64,000 nt of DNA from Geomicrobium sp. JCM 19039 (GTDB lineage Bacteria > Bacillota > Bacilli > Bacillales > Marinococcaceae), in assembly GCF_000698145.1 (NCBI RefSeq), contig NZ_BAXB01000010.1, forward strand, positions 62,001 to 126,000. Reading direction: 5' to 3'. Shown one piece after another: positions 46,585 to 56,650 of the stretch; within the stretch, counting starts at the first letter, position 1, and every line of letters starts with the position of its first letter. The notes beneath the pieces were generated by a model, which had not been told where the DNA came from, searched no databases, and saw only the letters and a program-made list of their open reading frames with translations. The position numbers and the translations under genes were made by a program.

Positions 46585-46948
46585 TCAATCATATTCAATA
46601 TCGATGATTTCACCGGTTTGGGCATTAATCGTTACGTCTGTATCGTGAGAAAGTTCGATTTCATATTCTAAACCACCGCGGTCACGCTCAAGCGTTACTT
46701 CCTCAACAACGCCATCCACTTCGTTCATCGCAATGTCAATCGCCTCGCGCACTTCAATATAGTCAGAATGCAAGAACAGATCATCACTTAAAGAATTCTG
46801 TGGTTGTTCTTCTACTTCAACGTTCGTCGGTTCACTCGTCGTCGTCGTAGAGGTCGGTGTGTCTGCATTTGCTGAATACAGAGACATTCCGACAGCCGAA
46901 ATTGTTAGAGCACCGACACAGCTTGTTGCAATGAGTAGTTTTTTTCAT
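46585..46948 (-). CDS. Small secreted PepSY protein (frame break at start)
   Basis: About 120 aa. The PepSY domain (EAIDIAMNEVDGVVEE, then DVTINAQTGEIIDIEYD) is clear. The signal peptide is in another frame: ATG 46948 follows AGGAGG but is followed by seven A; with six A it reads MKKLLIATSCVGALTIS and joins the rest. So this is the one case in the window that looks like an inserted base. It is directly upstream of the regulator-kinase-PepSY operon, on the same strand. Confidence 0.75.
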
Positions 46949-47088
46949 TTTTTTATTCCTCCTAAGATTTTGTATAGGTTCATCTTAGCCAACAAAAATA
47001 ATAGAAGGATGAGAGAAACATTAGAATTTGATGAGAAAATTTAGCAGCGAAAATTATATAGTAAAGAGGCGGGAGTAGCATGTGAAAA

Positions 47089-47125
47089 AGCCAGGCACGT
47101 ATGTTTTTTCATTGCGCGCCTGGCT
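47089..47125 (-). terminator. Terminator of the MerR-family gene
   Basis: On the minus strand AGCCAGGC pairs with GCCTGGCT around a 21-nt loop and is followed by TTTTTCAC. Confidence 0.65.
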
Positions 47126-47144
47126 CGATGGAAACAATAGCTGT

Positions 47145-47912
47145 CTACTGTTTTGGCGCGTTTTGTTGCTCCAAGGCTTTTGTGATCTTCTCAACATACG
47201 CCTCTTCTTCAGGGGACCAAAAGCTCGGGAAACGAAAATCATCCGCCTCATCCGACGCTAGCACGCGCTCTAGCTCGTCCGCATATGCTTCCCATTCCTC
47301 TTTTGGCACAGGCTGCATCATCAACTCAGTCAATTGGATCAGAATTTGTTGTGCTCGCTTAGATTCAGGCGCCACCTTGTCTTTCATTAATTGTTTCACA
47401 TCAGACAGGATGAGTAGCAATTCACGGTTTAGATGTGCACGCTCTTGTTCAGTCATGGAAGTGTATGTGGTCACAACCTTTTCAGACAAGTGCTCCCTCA
47501 TCCATTCCAGCCGTTCTTCTTCGTGCTCCATCTCTTGAAGTAAAGCACTGACCATCGTCCACGTGACTTCGGTTCCTTCGCCTAAAAGTGAATGCACGTG
47601 TTCTACAGCAGAAACTGCTCGGTCAATCTCGCTTCGTTTTTCGAGTAACATATGCTTTTGAATTGGCAACGACATAAGCCAAGCTTCTATTGATTGATTC
47701 CCAGCATGCAAATACCGTTTAATTTCTTGTAGAGAATACCCAATAAATTTTAACGATTGAATCTGTTGAAGCTCGGCTAGTTGTTTCAGCCCATAAACCC
47801 GATGGCCGCTAGCATTTCGGTTCTCGGGAAGTAACACTTCCAATTCCTCATAAAATCGCAGCGTCCTCGCCGACACCCCTGTTCTTTTGCTGAATTCTCG
47901 AATGGAATACAT
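47145..47912 (-). CDS. MerR-family regulator with TipAS-like C-terminal domain
   Basis: 255 aa. The MerR HTH occupies the first 70 residues (IREFSKRTGVSARTLRFYEE, NRNASGHRVYG), followed by a coiled-coil dimer helix and a C-terminal helical part similar to TipAS drug-binding domains (SMTEQERAHLNRELLLILSD, KEEWEAYADELERVL). Such proteins activate multidrug efflux or stress genes. No target gene is adjacent; the upstream region is non-coding. It is intact. Confidence 0.85.
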   Translation of the reverse strand: MYSIREFSKRTGVSARTLRFYEELEVLLPENRNASGHRVYGLKQLAELQQIQSLKFIGYSLQEIKRYLHAGNQSIEAWLMSLPIQKHMLLEKRSEIDRAVSAVEHVHSLLGEGTEVTWTMVSALLQEMEHEEERLEWMREHLSEKVVTTYTSMTEQERAHLNRELLLILSDVKQLMKDKVAPESKRAQQILIQLTELMMQPVPKEEWEAYADELERVLASDEADDFRFPSFWSPEEEAYVEKITKALEQQNAPKQ

Positions 47913-48061
47913 GACATATCGCCTCCTTAACTAAAGCGTAACCGCTTCCGTAACGGAAAGCGCAAGAGAGAGTGTATTTCTTTCTTCAAAAAGTAAATTC
48001 TTATTTTGGCCGTCGACTGAATAATGTTCTTTTCGCAGTAAATGGGTCTACTAAAAAGTCT

Positions 48062-48274
48062 TCATGATGAAGATCTTTTGTGAATTGCAGTAATAATAAA
48101 CGTAACGATAATAACCGAGAGCATGATAGCAACTATGGTTAATGCTAAGCTTCCAGGTATGATTTCGAATGAAAAGAGGATCAAAACGATCACACCTATA
48201 CTAAAGAGAGCAATACGCATTTTCGTAACCCATGAGTACGGATCTTTAGTCGTTAAATGGTTATCGTCACTCAT
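48062..48274 (-). CDS. Small membrane protein (70 aa)
   Basis: A hydrophilic N-terminus (about 18 residues) is followed by two membrane helices (about 19-38 and 43-63) and a basic tail HKRSSS. The start follows AAGGAGG on the minus strand. Unknown family; YhjC/YtpI-size proteins of this kind are common in Bacillaceae. Confidence 0.6.
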   Translation of the reverse strand: MSDDNHLTTKDPYSWVTKMRIALFSIGVIVLILFSFEIIPGSLALTIVAIMLSVIIVTFIITAIHKRSSS

Positions 48275-48565
48275 TCTAATACCTCCTTAAGCAGGTAACT
48301 GGGTCTATTATTCTCTCAGCTATCCGCTTAATAACGATTACAATCTCTTTTTATTGTATAGATTTAAATAGTTATTCGTACGCCATATGGAGACCAGCAA
48401 TATTTTGGCTGAATGCAGCATTCTTAGTTGTTTAATCAACTATTTCTATAAAGTAATCTCCGTAAGGTAATGGGTTGTCTCCGTCCAGAGGTTCGGGGTT
48501 TATATTCCCAATATCCTATATAACATTCAGTATATATTCCCGGAAACTTTCATAAATAACGCCTT

Positions 48566-48790
48566 CTATATGTTCAACTTTAGATTTTCCTGATTTGGCC
48601 TGTGGTTTATTCTCTCCACAACAGGCGGATGCTTGTACTCCAGAGCACAAGGGCAACATTGGTGGCGAAACATCTACCACCGTGTTTTCTATGTAGTCCA
48701 GACTATAAGGGCAACATCGGTGGTCAAAAGACGCCCACCGTGTTTTCTTTATACTCCAGATAACAAGGGAGGCATCGGCTCCCCATTTTT
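48566..48790 (-). repeat. MITE fragment D with 58-bp tandem units
   Basis: CTATATGTTCAACTTTAGA and the following TTTTCC align with the right terminal repeat of copy B in reverse orientation, and CAGGCGGATGCTTGTACTCC matches its right arm. The units GGGCAACATT, GGGCAACATC and GGGAGGCATC start at 48651, 48709 and 48767, exactly 58 apart. The third unit breaks off after about 18 bases; no left arm follows, so the copy is truncated. Confidence 0.8.
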
Positions 48791-48822
48791 GTCTACTCAC
48801 TAAGGTGTATAGAAAGCAGTTG

Positions 48823-48990
48823 AAGTGTCACATAAATTCATTTATGTGACACTTTGGGAAGGAAAAGTCATCATGTAAAAATGGACCTGCACATAAATGG
48901 GATCAATTATCACAAATCAGGATATACGTGACAGTTGAGCGCCTAAATTGCACTGTTGGATGGTTAGATTGTCACATAAAAGAGTGAGAG
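48823..48990. repeat. Perfect 15-bp palindrome and further TGTCACATAAA words
   Basis: AAGTGTCACATAAAT (48823) and ATTTATGTGACACTT (48840) form a perfect hairpin with a 2-nt loop. Degenerate copies follow: CACATAAATGG near 48891, TATCACAAATC near 48909, TTGTCACATAAAAG near 48969. The remainder to 49267 shows no gene. Confidence 0.65.
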
Positions 48991-49267
48991 GTTGTAACGT
49001 GACTTGCGCCAGGCGGTCACCACCGGTCACATCTCTTTACCCTTCTGCCAATGCTTTTCGCGTTGTCCGCAAGCCTCACAGTGGCTAGCAACGATCCGCA
49101 CCGAAGCCTGTTGAAGTGAAACAAGATGAACTTCAACAGATAATATGAAGGCGTTCATCCGCAAAAAGCGATCGCAATCATAGGATCCAATGAAATTCAT
49201 TCCTTCAACTTATATAGATACCTCAACCCATGGTACGATAGATGAAAATGTAGTGGAGTGGATAAGT

Positions 49268-49822
49268 GTGGAGTACATTGATGTGTTTGATAAACAGTTG
49301 CAACACCAAGGGGTTGCCTCCCGTCGTGATATTCATGAGCAAGGCTTATGGCATCAGACGTTTCATTGTTGGTTCACAACGATGTTAAACGATGAGGTGT
49401 ACGTGTTGTTTCAAAAACGCTCCCCGGGTAAAGAAGATTATCCTGGGTTACTAGATATTAGTGCAGCAGGCCATTTAGAAGCAGGAGAGTCACCGAAAGA
49501 TGGCGTGCGAGAAATTGAAGAAGAGCTTGGCCTCAAGTTGGCCTTCAATGAGCTCACATCAATTGGTGTGTTGCACGTTGAAGCCCCACTCGCTGGCGGG
49601 CGTTTAGACCGGGAGCATTGTCACGTTTATGTAAAACAGCTCAATCCAGTCGAGAGAGATAACATTCGGTTTGACGCAGAAGAAGTGGAAGGCGTCGAGT
49701 GGATTTCATTACAGCAATGTGTGGACCTATTCATTGATGGAAATGCAACATCCGGAAGATTTGTGCCTCATCCGCATGAATATTATGAGAAAGTTGTCGA
49801 AGCCTTGGTGAGATTGTCATAA
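49268..49822 (+). CDS. IDI-like NUDIX hydrolase
   Basis: 184 aa. The start GTG 49268 (MEYIDVFDKQLQHQGVASR when read as Met) follows TGGAGTGG. The Nudix box is GHLEAGESPKDG followed by REIEEELGL, and WHQTFHCWF precedes it as in isopentenyl-diphosphate isomerase-like Nudix proteins (YfcD type). The substrate is unknown. It is intact; the stop codon lies inside a terminator hairpin. Confidence 0.82.
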   Translation: MEYIDVFDKQLQHQGVASRRDIHEQGLWHQTFHCWFTTMLNDEVYVLFQKRSPGKEDYPGLLDISAAGHLEAGESPKDGVREIEEELGLKLAFNELTSIGVLHVEAPLAGGRLDREHCHVYVKQLNPVERDNIRFDAEEVEGVEWISLQQCVDLFIDGNATSGRFVPHPHEYYEKVVEALVRLS

Positions 49823-49837
49823 TCACCGAGGCTTTTT
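49800..49837 (+). terminator. Terminator overlapping the NUDIX stop codon
   Basis: AAGCCTTGGTGA-GATT pairs with AATC-ACCGAGGCTT and ends in TTTTTA; the stop codon is in the loop region. Confidence 0.75.
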
Positions 49838-49914
49838 ATGAATTTTTATTTTAAAATACTTTCGCTAATTGACAGCTTATATCGCAATGCTATACTTGAG
49901 CTAAGCTTTTGTAT

Positions 49915-50555
49915 TTAACTACTTTCCTGAATATGTAACGTATTTGCGGTTTCAGGATGCTCATCATGAAGGGTCTCTAATTTCTTCAAAACACTTCTTG
50001 TAGAGTAGTACGCCAGCGTGCCTCCAGTCGCCAAGATAAACAGAAGCAAGAACTGTAAGCTAATGAAAGAGACGATTCCGATCGTAACAATGAGCAACAA
50101 CGATTGGAGGGGCTTGTAAAAGATTAGCCAAAAAGCTCGTTGCACGTTTGACGTTAGCGCAGTCGGTCTCACGTGAGATGCAATCGGTAGGAAATGGGCG
50201 AGAAACAACGTGTAAAGAACGATTGCAGTGACGGTTAGTGCTAACAAGTATACCGACCATGTCGCATTAACTGACGTGAAGGCGACTACATAGTAAAACA
50301 AACTAAACCCCGTCATCAAAAACGGCAAGCCGTACACATTCGCTTTCCAAAAATACTGCTTTATCGTCGTTACGAACGGTAGATGGCACGATTATCACTA
50401 TCAACGATCATCGCCCGAGAAGCTCGAAATAATGCAAACGTACAAGGTAGAAATAGGACGATTGTAAACAGGCTCGCCACCCATATAAGATTTATAAAGA
50501 CAATAAAAGATAAGAAATCAGCAACACGATAAAACTTAGAATCTAAAAATGACAT
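49915..50555 (-). CDS. DUF624 (YesL-like) membrane protein (frame break near 50375)
   Basis: About 213 aa with five hydrophobic helices. DUF624 proteins such as YesL occur beside sugar ABC importers and are thought to help them; their action is not known. The N-terminal segment (FIVFINLIWVASLFTIVLFL, PCTFALFRASR) and the second segment (FWKANVYGLPFLM) join across one lost base near 50375. ATG 50555 follows AGGAGATT. It is divergent from the kinase-ABC importer genes, in keeping with the usual association. Confidence 0.75.
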
Positions 50556-50642
50556 GGTTCATAATCTCCTTCTTAATAGGCTCTCGTTTTATCATAGCAG
50601 GATTCTGATTATTTTAAAGACTCAATCTCAGGAGGGGTTTAT

Positions 50643-51559
50643 ATTCGTTACTTTATGGGTGTGGACGGAGGAGGCACGAAGACAACTGCCTGGGTTGTTG
50701 ATCAGTCCGGGAAAAGAGTAGGTGAGGGGCGTGCTGGGGGCTCAAACTACCAAACGAATCCCGAAGCGTTTGCAGAAATTCAGAGGGCTGTCTCCCAAGC
50801 TTGTGAGGCGGCCAAGATTGACAGCCATCAACTAACACACACGTGTTTCGGGCTGGCTGGAGCAGATCGTTCTGAAGACATCACTCAAATTACGACGAAT
50901 TTGCAAGAAAAACATTTATCAACGTTTCATGTCGTCTGTGATACAGAAATCGCTTTACAAGCAGGAAGTGCAACAGGAAAAGGGATCGTCATCGTATGCG
51001 GCACAGCTGTGAATGCTTTTGCCGTCGATTCATTCCATGAGCTTCATTATCTAGGCGGTCATGGGTATGCCTTTGGTGATTATGGTGGGGGATTGCGTTA
51101 TCTACAGAAGTATTTCGGACAGTCATTCGAGCATGGGACAAGCGGGAGAAGCCAACATTACTAACAGCGCTCGTTTTAGAGCAGCTCGGTTACGACTCCG
51201 TTGAAGCGATGTATGAAGCATGTATACGTTACCCTAAAACGGTACCCAAAGACTTGGCACCTTTACTTTTTATTGCAGAAGAACAAGGAGACGAAGCCGC
51301 CAGTCAAATTCTTCATTGGCAAGCGGATGAGTTTGTAAAAACGGTCAGAGTGCTGATCGACGCGGGTGAGTATCGACCGCCAGATCAACAAATCATATTG
51401 GCCGGGTCGTTGCTAACAAAATCCAGTACGAAAGCGCTTCGGCGCCTGATAAGAGAGAAGCTTATGAAAGAAGGAATTGACTTTCGTGTTTTACCACTCG
51501 TCGATGAGCCGGTAAGTGGAGCGGTTCAGATGGCGATGAACTATAAACCAATGAAATGA
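50643..51559 (+). CDS. BadF/BadG-type sugar kinase, probable GlcNAc or MurNAc kinase (frame break near 51095)
   Basis: About 305 aa of the BadF/BadG/BcrA/BcrD ATPase family, which includes eukaryotic GlcNAc kinase and Clostridium MurK (MurNAc/GlcNAc kinase). Phosphate-1 motif GVDGGGTKTTAWV, VCGTAVNAF and the C-terminal ILAGSLLTKS are visible. Near 51095 one base is lost; the correct frame continues LSTEVFRTVIRAWDKREKP. Family members start about four residues before GVDGGGTK. The only codon at that place is ATT 50643, five bases after GGAGGGG, so a rare ATT start is likely; ATG 50655 is 17 bases from the ribosome site. It lies 9 bases before the binding-protein gene. Confidence 0.8.
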
Positions 51560-51568
51560 GGGAATTCA

Positions 51569-52866
51569 ATGAATTACAAATGGTCGTTAGCAGGTTGGGT
51601 TGGTATTGCTGTCATCTTAACGGGGTGTGGCGGTGAGAGTGAAGAAGAGGCGGCTACAGAAAGTGAAGATGGAGAAGTTGTTCTTGAATTGTTCAGTTGG
51701 AGAAATGGAGAAACCGAAGAATTTAATCGTATTAATGAAGAGTTTCAACAGGAGCATCCGAACATTACAATTGACTTTCAACCGACAACAGCGCCTGAAT
51801 ATGATACTGCGCTTAACACGCAGTTAAGCACTGAAACAGCTGCTGATCTCTTTTTTGTCAGGCCATTTGCACTCGGTGAGAACATTTATAATGCAGGCAT
51901 TTGGAAGTGTTAGACGAAAGTGACATTCCGAATATAGCGAATATTACGGAATCTCAATTGGGGATTTATCAAGCTGAAAATGAGGATTTGTACGGCATTC
52001 CGTTTAATTATGTCTCGTACGGATTTTTGTACAACGAAGATATGTTTGAAGAGTTTGGGTTGGAAGAGCCCGAGACGTGGGATGAATTCTTTGAAGTGCT
52101 CGAAGCAATTGAAAATGAAGGAGTGACGCCGCTCGCGATTGGTACGGCTGATGATTGGGTCGTCGATGAAATTATTGCGAATGGCTTTTATTCTAGTTTC
52201 GTCGGTGGAGAAGAGTGGCGAGAAGGGTTAATTGCAGGTGAGCATGCGCTTACTGACCCAGAATATGTAGATTTTTTAGAGAACCTTACGAACTGGGCCC
52301 CGTATATGCCTGATAATATGTCTGGCATTGGATACATTGATGCGATGCAAATGTTCATGGCTGAAAATGCGGCGATTTGGGTGACGGGATCGTGGGCATT
52401 AACAGACCTTGCTGGTGAACCGATTGATTTTACGATGAACATGTTCCAAGCACCGATGGCTGAAGGCGAAGATACGAGATGGGTGTCAATGAACGGTGGC
52501 GCCGCGATCGGCATTAACCAAGATTCTGAACATGTTGACGAAGCGAAATTGTTCTTAGATTGGCTCGTCTCCGAAGATGCGCAAGGGCTGCTTGCGGATT
52601 TATTGCCCGGGCAATTTCCAGTCGGGGATGTTCCTGTTGATGAACTTGAAGATCCCGTAAACCAAAAGTGGCTTGAAGCAGGGGGAAGTGCCGATGAGAA
52701 CTATGCAGTAGGCGTTGGTTTTGATGTGTTTAATAGTGGAGAACCCGCAATGTCAACATTGCATATTGAGAATATTGGACCTTTGTTGCAAGGAGACATA
52801 ACACCTGAAGAAGCTGCAGAACGAATGCAAGAAGGGTTAAGTTCCTGGTACGAACCAATGCAATAG
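51569..52866 (+). CDS. Sugar ABC substrate-binding lipoprotein (frame break near 51895)
   Basis: About 432 aa. Signal peptide with lipobox LTGCGG (Cys about 18), an acidic linker, then a carbohydrate-binding SBP fold (ELFSWRNGETEEFN, AENEDLYGIPFNYVSYGFLY, AAIWVTGSWALTDL). One base is lost near 51895 (NAG then LEVLDESDIPN). Followed by a GC-rich terminator-like hairpin and two permeases. Between a kinase and NamZ, the likely ligand is a peptidoglycan-derived amino sugar. Confidence 0.87.
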
Positions 52867-52877
52867 CGAAAAGTGAG

Positions 52878-52933
52878 GCGACGCCAAGTCAACAAGCATG
52901 TGAATAGTGTTTGCTGTGGCGTCGCTTTCTTAT
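52878..52933 (+). terminator. Hairpin between binding-protein and permease genes
   Basis: GCGACGCCA (52878) pairs with TGGCGTCGC (52917), followed by TTTCTTATG. The placement parallels the first sugar operon and probably reduces permease expression relative to the binding protein. Confidence 0.7.
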
Positions 52934-52980
52934 GAACGAATTAAGATCGACCAATTAATCATAAAGAGGATGGAGTCCCC

Positions 52981-53886
52981 ATGAGATTTCGAAAACGTGT
53001 GCTGCTATTTCTTGTACCGGCATTTGTTATCTACTCAGCGTTCATGTTAATTCCGTTGCTCATGTCAATGCGTGTTGCCTTGTATGAGTATACCGGGATC
53101 GGAGACATGACTTTCATTGGGTTAGATAACTTCCAAAGGCTGTTATTTGAATCCCCGTACGCTGATCGGTTTATTAATGCGATTACGAATACGCTAGAAT
53201 TTTTCCTATATACGATGGTGTTTCAAAATGTGACTGCACTGCTTTTAGCGCTGGCGTTAACAAGAGGGTTGAAGCTGACCGGACTGTTTCGGACGATTAT
53301 CTTTATTCCTGTAACGATTTCCATACTTATGATTGGGTTTATTTGGACATTGATATTGAATCCAAACATCGGGGTACTTAATCAGTTTCTAGAAGTGGTT
53401 AGGTTAGAGGCGTGGGCAACTGCTTGGCTTGGAAATGAAGCGACCGCCCTTCCAACAGTGGCAGTCGTTAACGCTTGGCAATACACAGGCTTGATGGTCA
53501 TGTTGTTTATTGCCGGCATTCAAAGCATTCCAGAGGACCGTTTCGAGGCCGCGCGTCTTGATGGGGCGAAAGGTTGGAACATCTTTCGTCATATTATTTT
53601 TCCCGCCATCATACCGATTGTTGGTATCGTGACGATTATGACGTTGATGGGGGTTTTTAATCAGTTTGATCTTATCTATGCGATGGTCGGTTCAACGGGC
53701 GGCCCGAATTATGCCGTCGACTTACTCGGAACTCTCTTCTATCGAACCGCTTTTGGTGGTGTAGGTGGTCAAGTGCCGCAAATGGGGCTAGGGGCTGCTA
53801 TTGCTACGATGACGTTTTTTATGATCTCTACGTTTGTCATCGGCATGCTCTATATTAATCATCGGAGAAAGCGGGGGGAAATGTGA
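52981..53886 (+). CDS. Sugar ABC permease, MalF/UgpA type
   Basis: 301 aa, six membrane helices. The EAA loop is EAARLDGAKGWNIFRHI (about residues 184-200). ATG 52981 follows GGATGGAG. The stop overlaps or abuts the next start (TGATGG). It is intact; it is paired with the following permease. As in the first cluster, no ATPase gene is present. Confidence 0.9.
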   Translation: MRFRKRVLLFLVPAFVIYSAFMLIPLLMSMRVALYEYTGIGDMTFIGLDNFQRLLFESPYADRFINAITNTLEFFLYTMVFQNVTALLLALALTRGLKLTGLFRTIIFIPVTISILMIGFIWTLILNPNIGVLNQFLEVVRLEAWATAWLGNEATALPTVAVVNAWQYTGLMVMLFIAGIQSIPEDRFEAARLDGAKGWNIFRHIIFPAIIPIVGIVTIMTLMGVFNQFDLIYAMVGSTGGPNYAVDLLGTLFYRTAFGGVGGQVPQMGLGAAIATMTFFMISTFVIGMLYINHRRKRGEM

Positions 53887-54721
53887 TGGTACAAGGAAAA
53901 AATGCGAAGTTAATGAACGTATTCGTGTACGCCTTGTTATGCCTAGCGTCGTTCATCGTCATCTACCGTTATTTCTCATGATCGTAACGTCGTTTAAAAC
54001 GAACATGGAAGTGCTCGTCAATCCATTCGGGCTTCCAGCTGGGTTGAACTTGGAAGGGTATCGAACGGTTTTTGAACTTGGTGGTTTCTTTACGTATTTT
54101 AGAAATAGTATCGTCGTGACGGGCATCTCGCTCTTTCTCATGCTGCTTGTCGCTATTATGGCGAGTTATCCGCTTTCAAGATACAAGTTCTTCGGCAACC
54201 GTTGGATCTATTTTTACTTTATTATCGGTGCGATGTTGCCGACCCGTTTGGCGACGGTGAATATTTTTGAAGTGATTAGCACACTCGGGATGTTTGACAC
54301 GTTGTTTGCACTCATTGCGATCTATACAGCGATGACCATTCCAATTGCGGTATTTATTTTGACTGGGTTTATGGCTGAGTTTCCGAGCGAGCTAGAGGAG
54401 TCAGCGCGGATGGATGGTGCTGGAGATTCTAGAATTCTCTTTTCCATCTGGGTGCCGTTGCTCCGACCTGCGATTGCCACGGTTGCGATCTACAATTTTA
54501 TACCGATATGGAATGAGTTCTTTTTCCCACTCGTGTTTATTAATAGTGATCAGTGGGCGACGTTGCCGCTTGGAATCTCGCAGTTCTTCGGTCAATATCA
54601 ATCCGATTGGCCAACAGCGTTTGCTGCTCTAACAGTTGCTGTTGTTCCGCCGCTGTTGTTCTATCTTTTTGCATCCAAACATTTTATCCGTGGCCTCACA
54701 GCAGGGGCGATTAAAGGATAG
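53886..54721 (+). CDS. Sugar ABC permease, MalG/UgpE type (frame break near 53965)
   Basis: About 278 aa. The N-terminus from ATG 53886 is VQGKNAKLMNVFVYALLCLA; one C seems lost near 53965, after which LFLMIVTSFKTNMEVLVNPF follows, a classic opening of MalG-type permeases. The EAA loop is ESARMDGAGDSRILFSI. The C-terminus is FIRGLTAGAIKG. It is coupled to the preceding permease. Confidence 0.85.
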
Positions 54722-54802
54722 CCAAACATTTGAAAGGAGGTGACTTGTGTGGACATCGTGAGAACATGCAAAAATCCTACTAAGTAAAGAAAGGTGATGA
54801 AG

Positions 54803-56625
54803 ATGAAAAATGGTCTTGGTTCGTGTTAACAGCTGCATTTCTTTTGTTCTTTGTAACGCCCGCGTTGGAACATACAGAAGGTAAGAAAGACGAGACAGTC
54901 ATTCCAGGTGTGGAAGTGTTCCTGGATGAGCACTTAGACTGGGTGAAAGACCAAAGGGTTGGGCTTGTGACGAATATGACAGGGGTTGACCGGAATCTTG
55001 ACAGTACTGCCGACCTTTTCTATGAGCATGAGGATATTAATATGACGGCGATGTACGGCCCTGAACATGGCATTCGCGGCAATGTAGAAGCGGGTGAATA
55101 CATTGAGTCTTACATTGATGAACGCACCGGATTGCCTGTGTACAGCTTGTATGGACCTACGTGGAAACCGACTGAAGACATGCTAGAAGATGTCGATGTA
55201 CTCGTTTTTGATATTCAAGATATCGGCTCTAACGTGTATACGTATATTTATACGCTCGGCTTTGTGATGGAAGCTGCTGCAGAAGAACGCATGCCTGTCA
55301 TTGTTCTTGACCGACCGAATGCGATTGGCGGAGAGAGAGTTGAGGGACCGCTCCGTACAGCTGATACGGTTAGTTTTATGGGAAGATATTTGTTGCCGGT
55401 TCGGCATGGGATGACAGCTGGTGAGTTAGCGGTTATGTGGAATCATGAGCACGCTTTAGGTGTTGATCTGCGTGTGGCTGAGATGCAAGGATGGAACGTG
55501 ATATGCACTTTGAGGATACAGGATTACCTTGGGTGATGACGTCTCCAAATATTCCAACACCGGATTCTGCCACGCTTTATACTGGAACAATTCTCGTTGC
55601 GAATTCAAATTTATCGGAAGGATTAGGAACGACCCGGCCATTTGAACTTGTTGTGCCCGTGGATTAATGCGGAGGATTTAACCGAAGAGATGCGTTCAAG
55701 AGACATTTCGGGCGTTCAATTTAGGCCAACGTATTATACACCGATGTTTGGTGTATATGAAGGAGAACTAATTGGTGGTGTTCAAGTCCATATTGAAGAC
55801 GAACAGCAGATTGATGTAGTAGAATTAGGATTAGAATTAGCCACTGCCATGCGCGATCAAGATCCTGAAAAGTATGAAGTGAATGACAACTACAACGAGC
55901 TAATCGGCTCAACGGAAGTAAGGGACCTTTTACGTTCAGGTGCTAACGTGGAAGAAATGAAGGCAACGTGGGAAGACGATTTGAATGACTGGATTGTAAA
56001 TGTTCGTAATCAATACTTGTTGTACGGACCGTACCCTGAAGGCGTAAACAAGTATGAACGCCAAATGGTACTCGGGATTTTGCCATTAGACCTGAATCTT
56101 GCAGTCGGAGAGGAGTCTCCAATTTCTGTGCACGCGGTCGACCGCGGAGGTCGGTCATTTACCCCGCACTGGCGTTTGATTGACTGGGCGATTGACGAAG
56201 ATGTTGCCACGATTAACAGAAACAAGATCACAGGTGTAGGTGAAGGTGTGACGAGTGCGAGTGCTTCGTTTCTGAGGCAAGAGACGAGTCGAGATGTTGT
56301 TGTCGCTCAAAATATCATCGAAAACATTCGTTTTGGAGTACAATCAGGATATACACGTGTCGTGTTTGACTTAAATAAAACGATCCGGCCAAACATAGAG
56401 ACCGATCGCGGAGAGTTAACGGTCGAAATTCCATATGCAGCACTTGGGGAGCGACTCATTGACGGTGAAGGCATCATAACCCCACCGGACAATCCAATTC
56501 TAGACCAAGTAGAATATGGAATCGAAGACGATACTTTCGTCGCAAAATTGCAAACAAATCAAGAAGATATCAAGTACGAAACACCAGGGTATTCTAATCG
56601 TATTGTCATTGATTTATTTCATTAA
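54803..56625 (+). CDS. Exo-beta-N-acetylmuramidase NamZ-like (DUF1343) with C-terminal AMIN-like domain (several frame breaks)
   Basis: About 608 aa after repair. The signal peptide is in a different frame: ATG 54803 followed by five A, where six would give MKKWSWFVLTAAFLLFF. The DUF1343 domain follows with VGLVTNMTGVDRN, YGPEHGIRG, FDIQDIGSNVYTYIYTLG and LDRPNAIGG. Further breaks near 55497 and two lost bases near 55652. The last 90 residues (SGYTRVVFDLNKTI) resemble AMIN cell-wall binding domains. NamZ (B. subtilis YbbC) cuts terminal MurNAc from peptidoglycan chains outside the cell. Its place after an ABC importer and kinase suggests scavenging. Confidence 0.82.
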
Positions 56626-56650
56626 CAGCTAGATCAACACGGGGGCACTT

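Noticed and set aside
48516-48800. 94-residue minus-strand frame
   Set aside because: It lies within MITE fragment D and its 58-bp units; no start signal.
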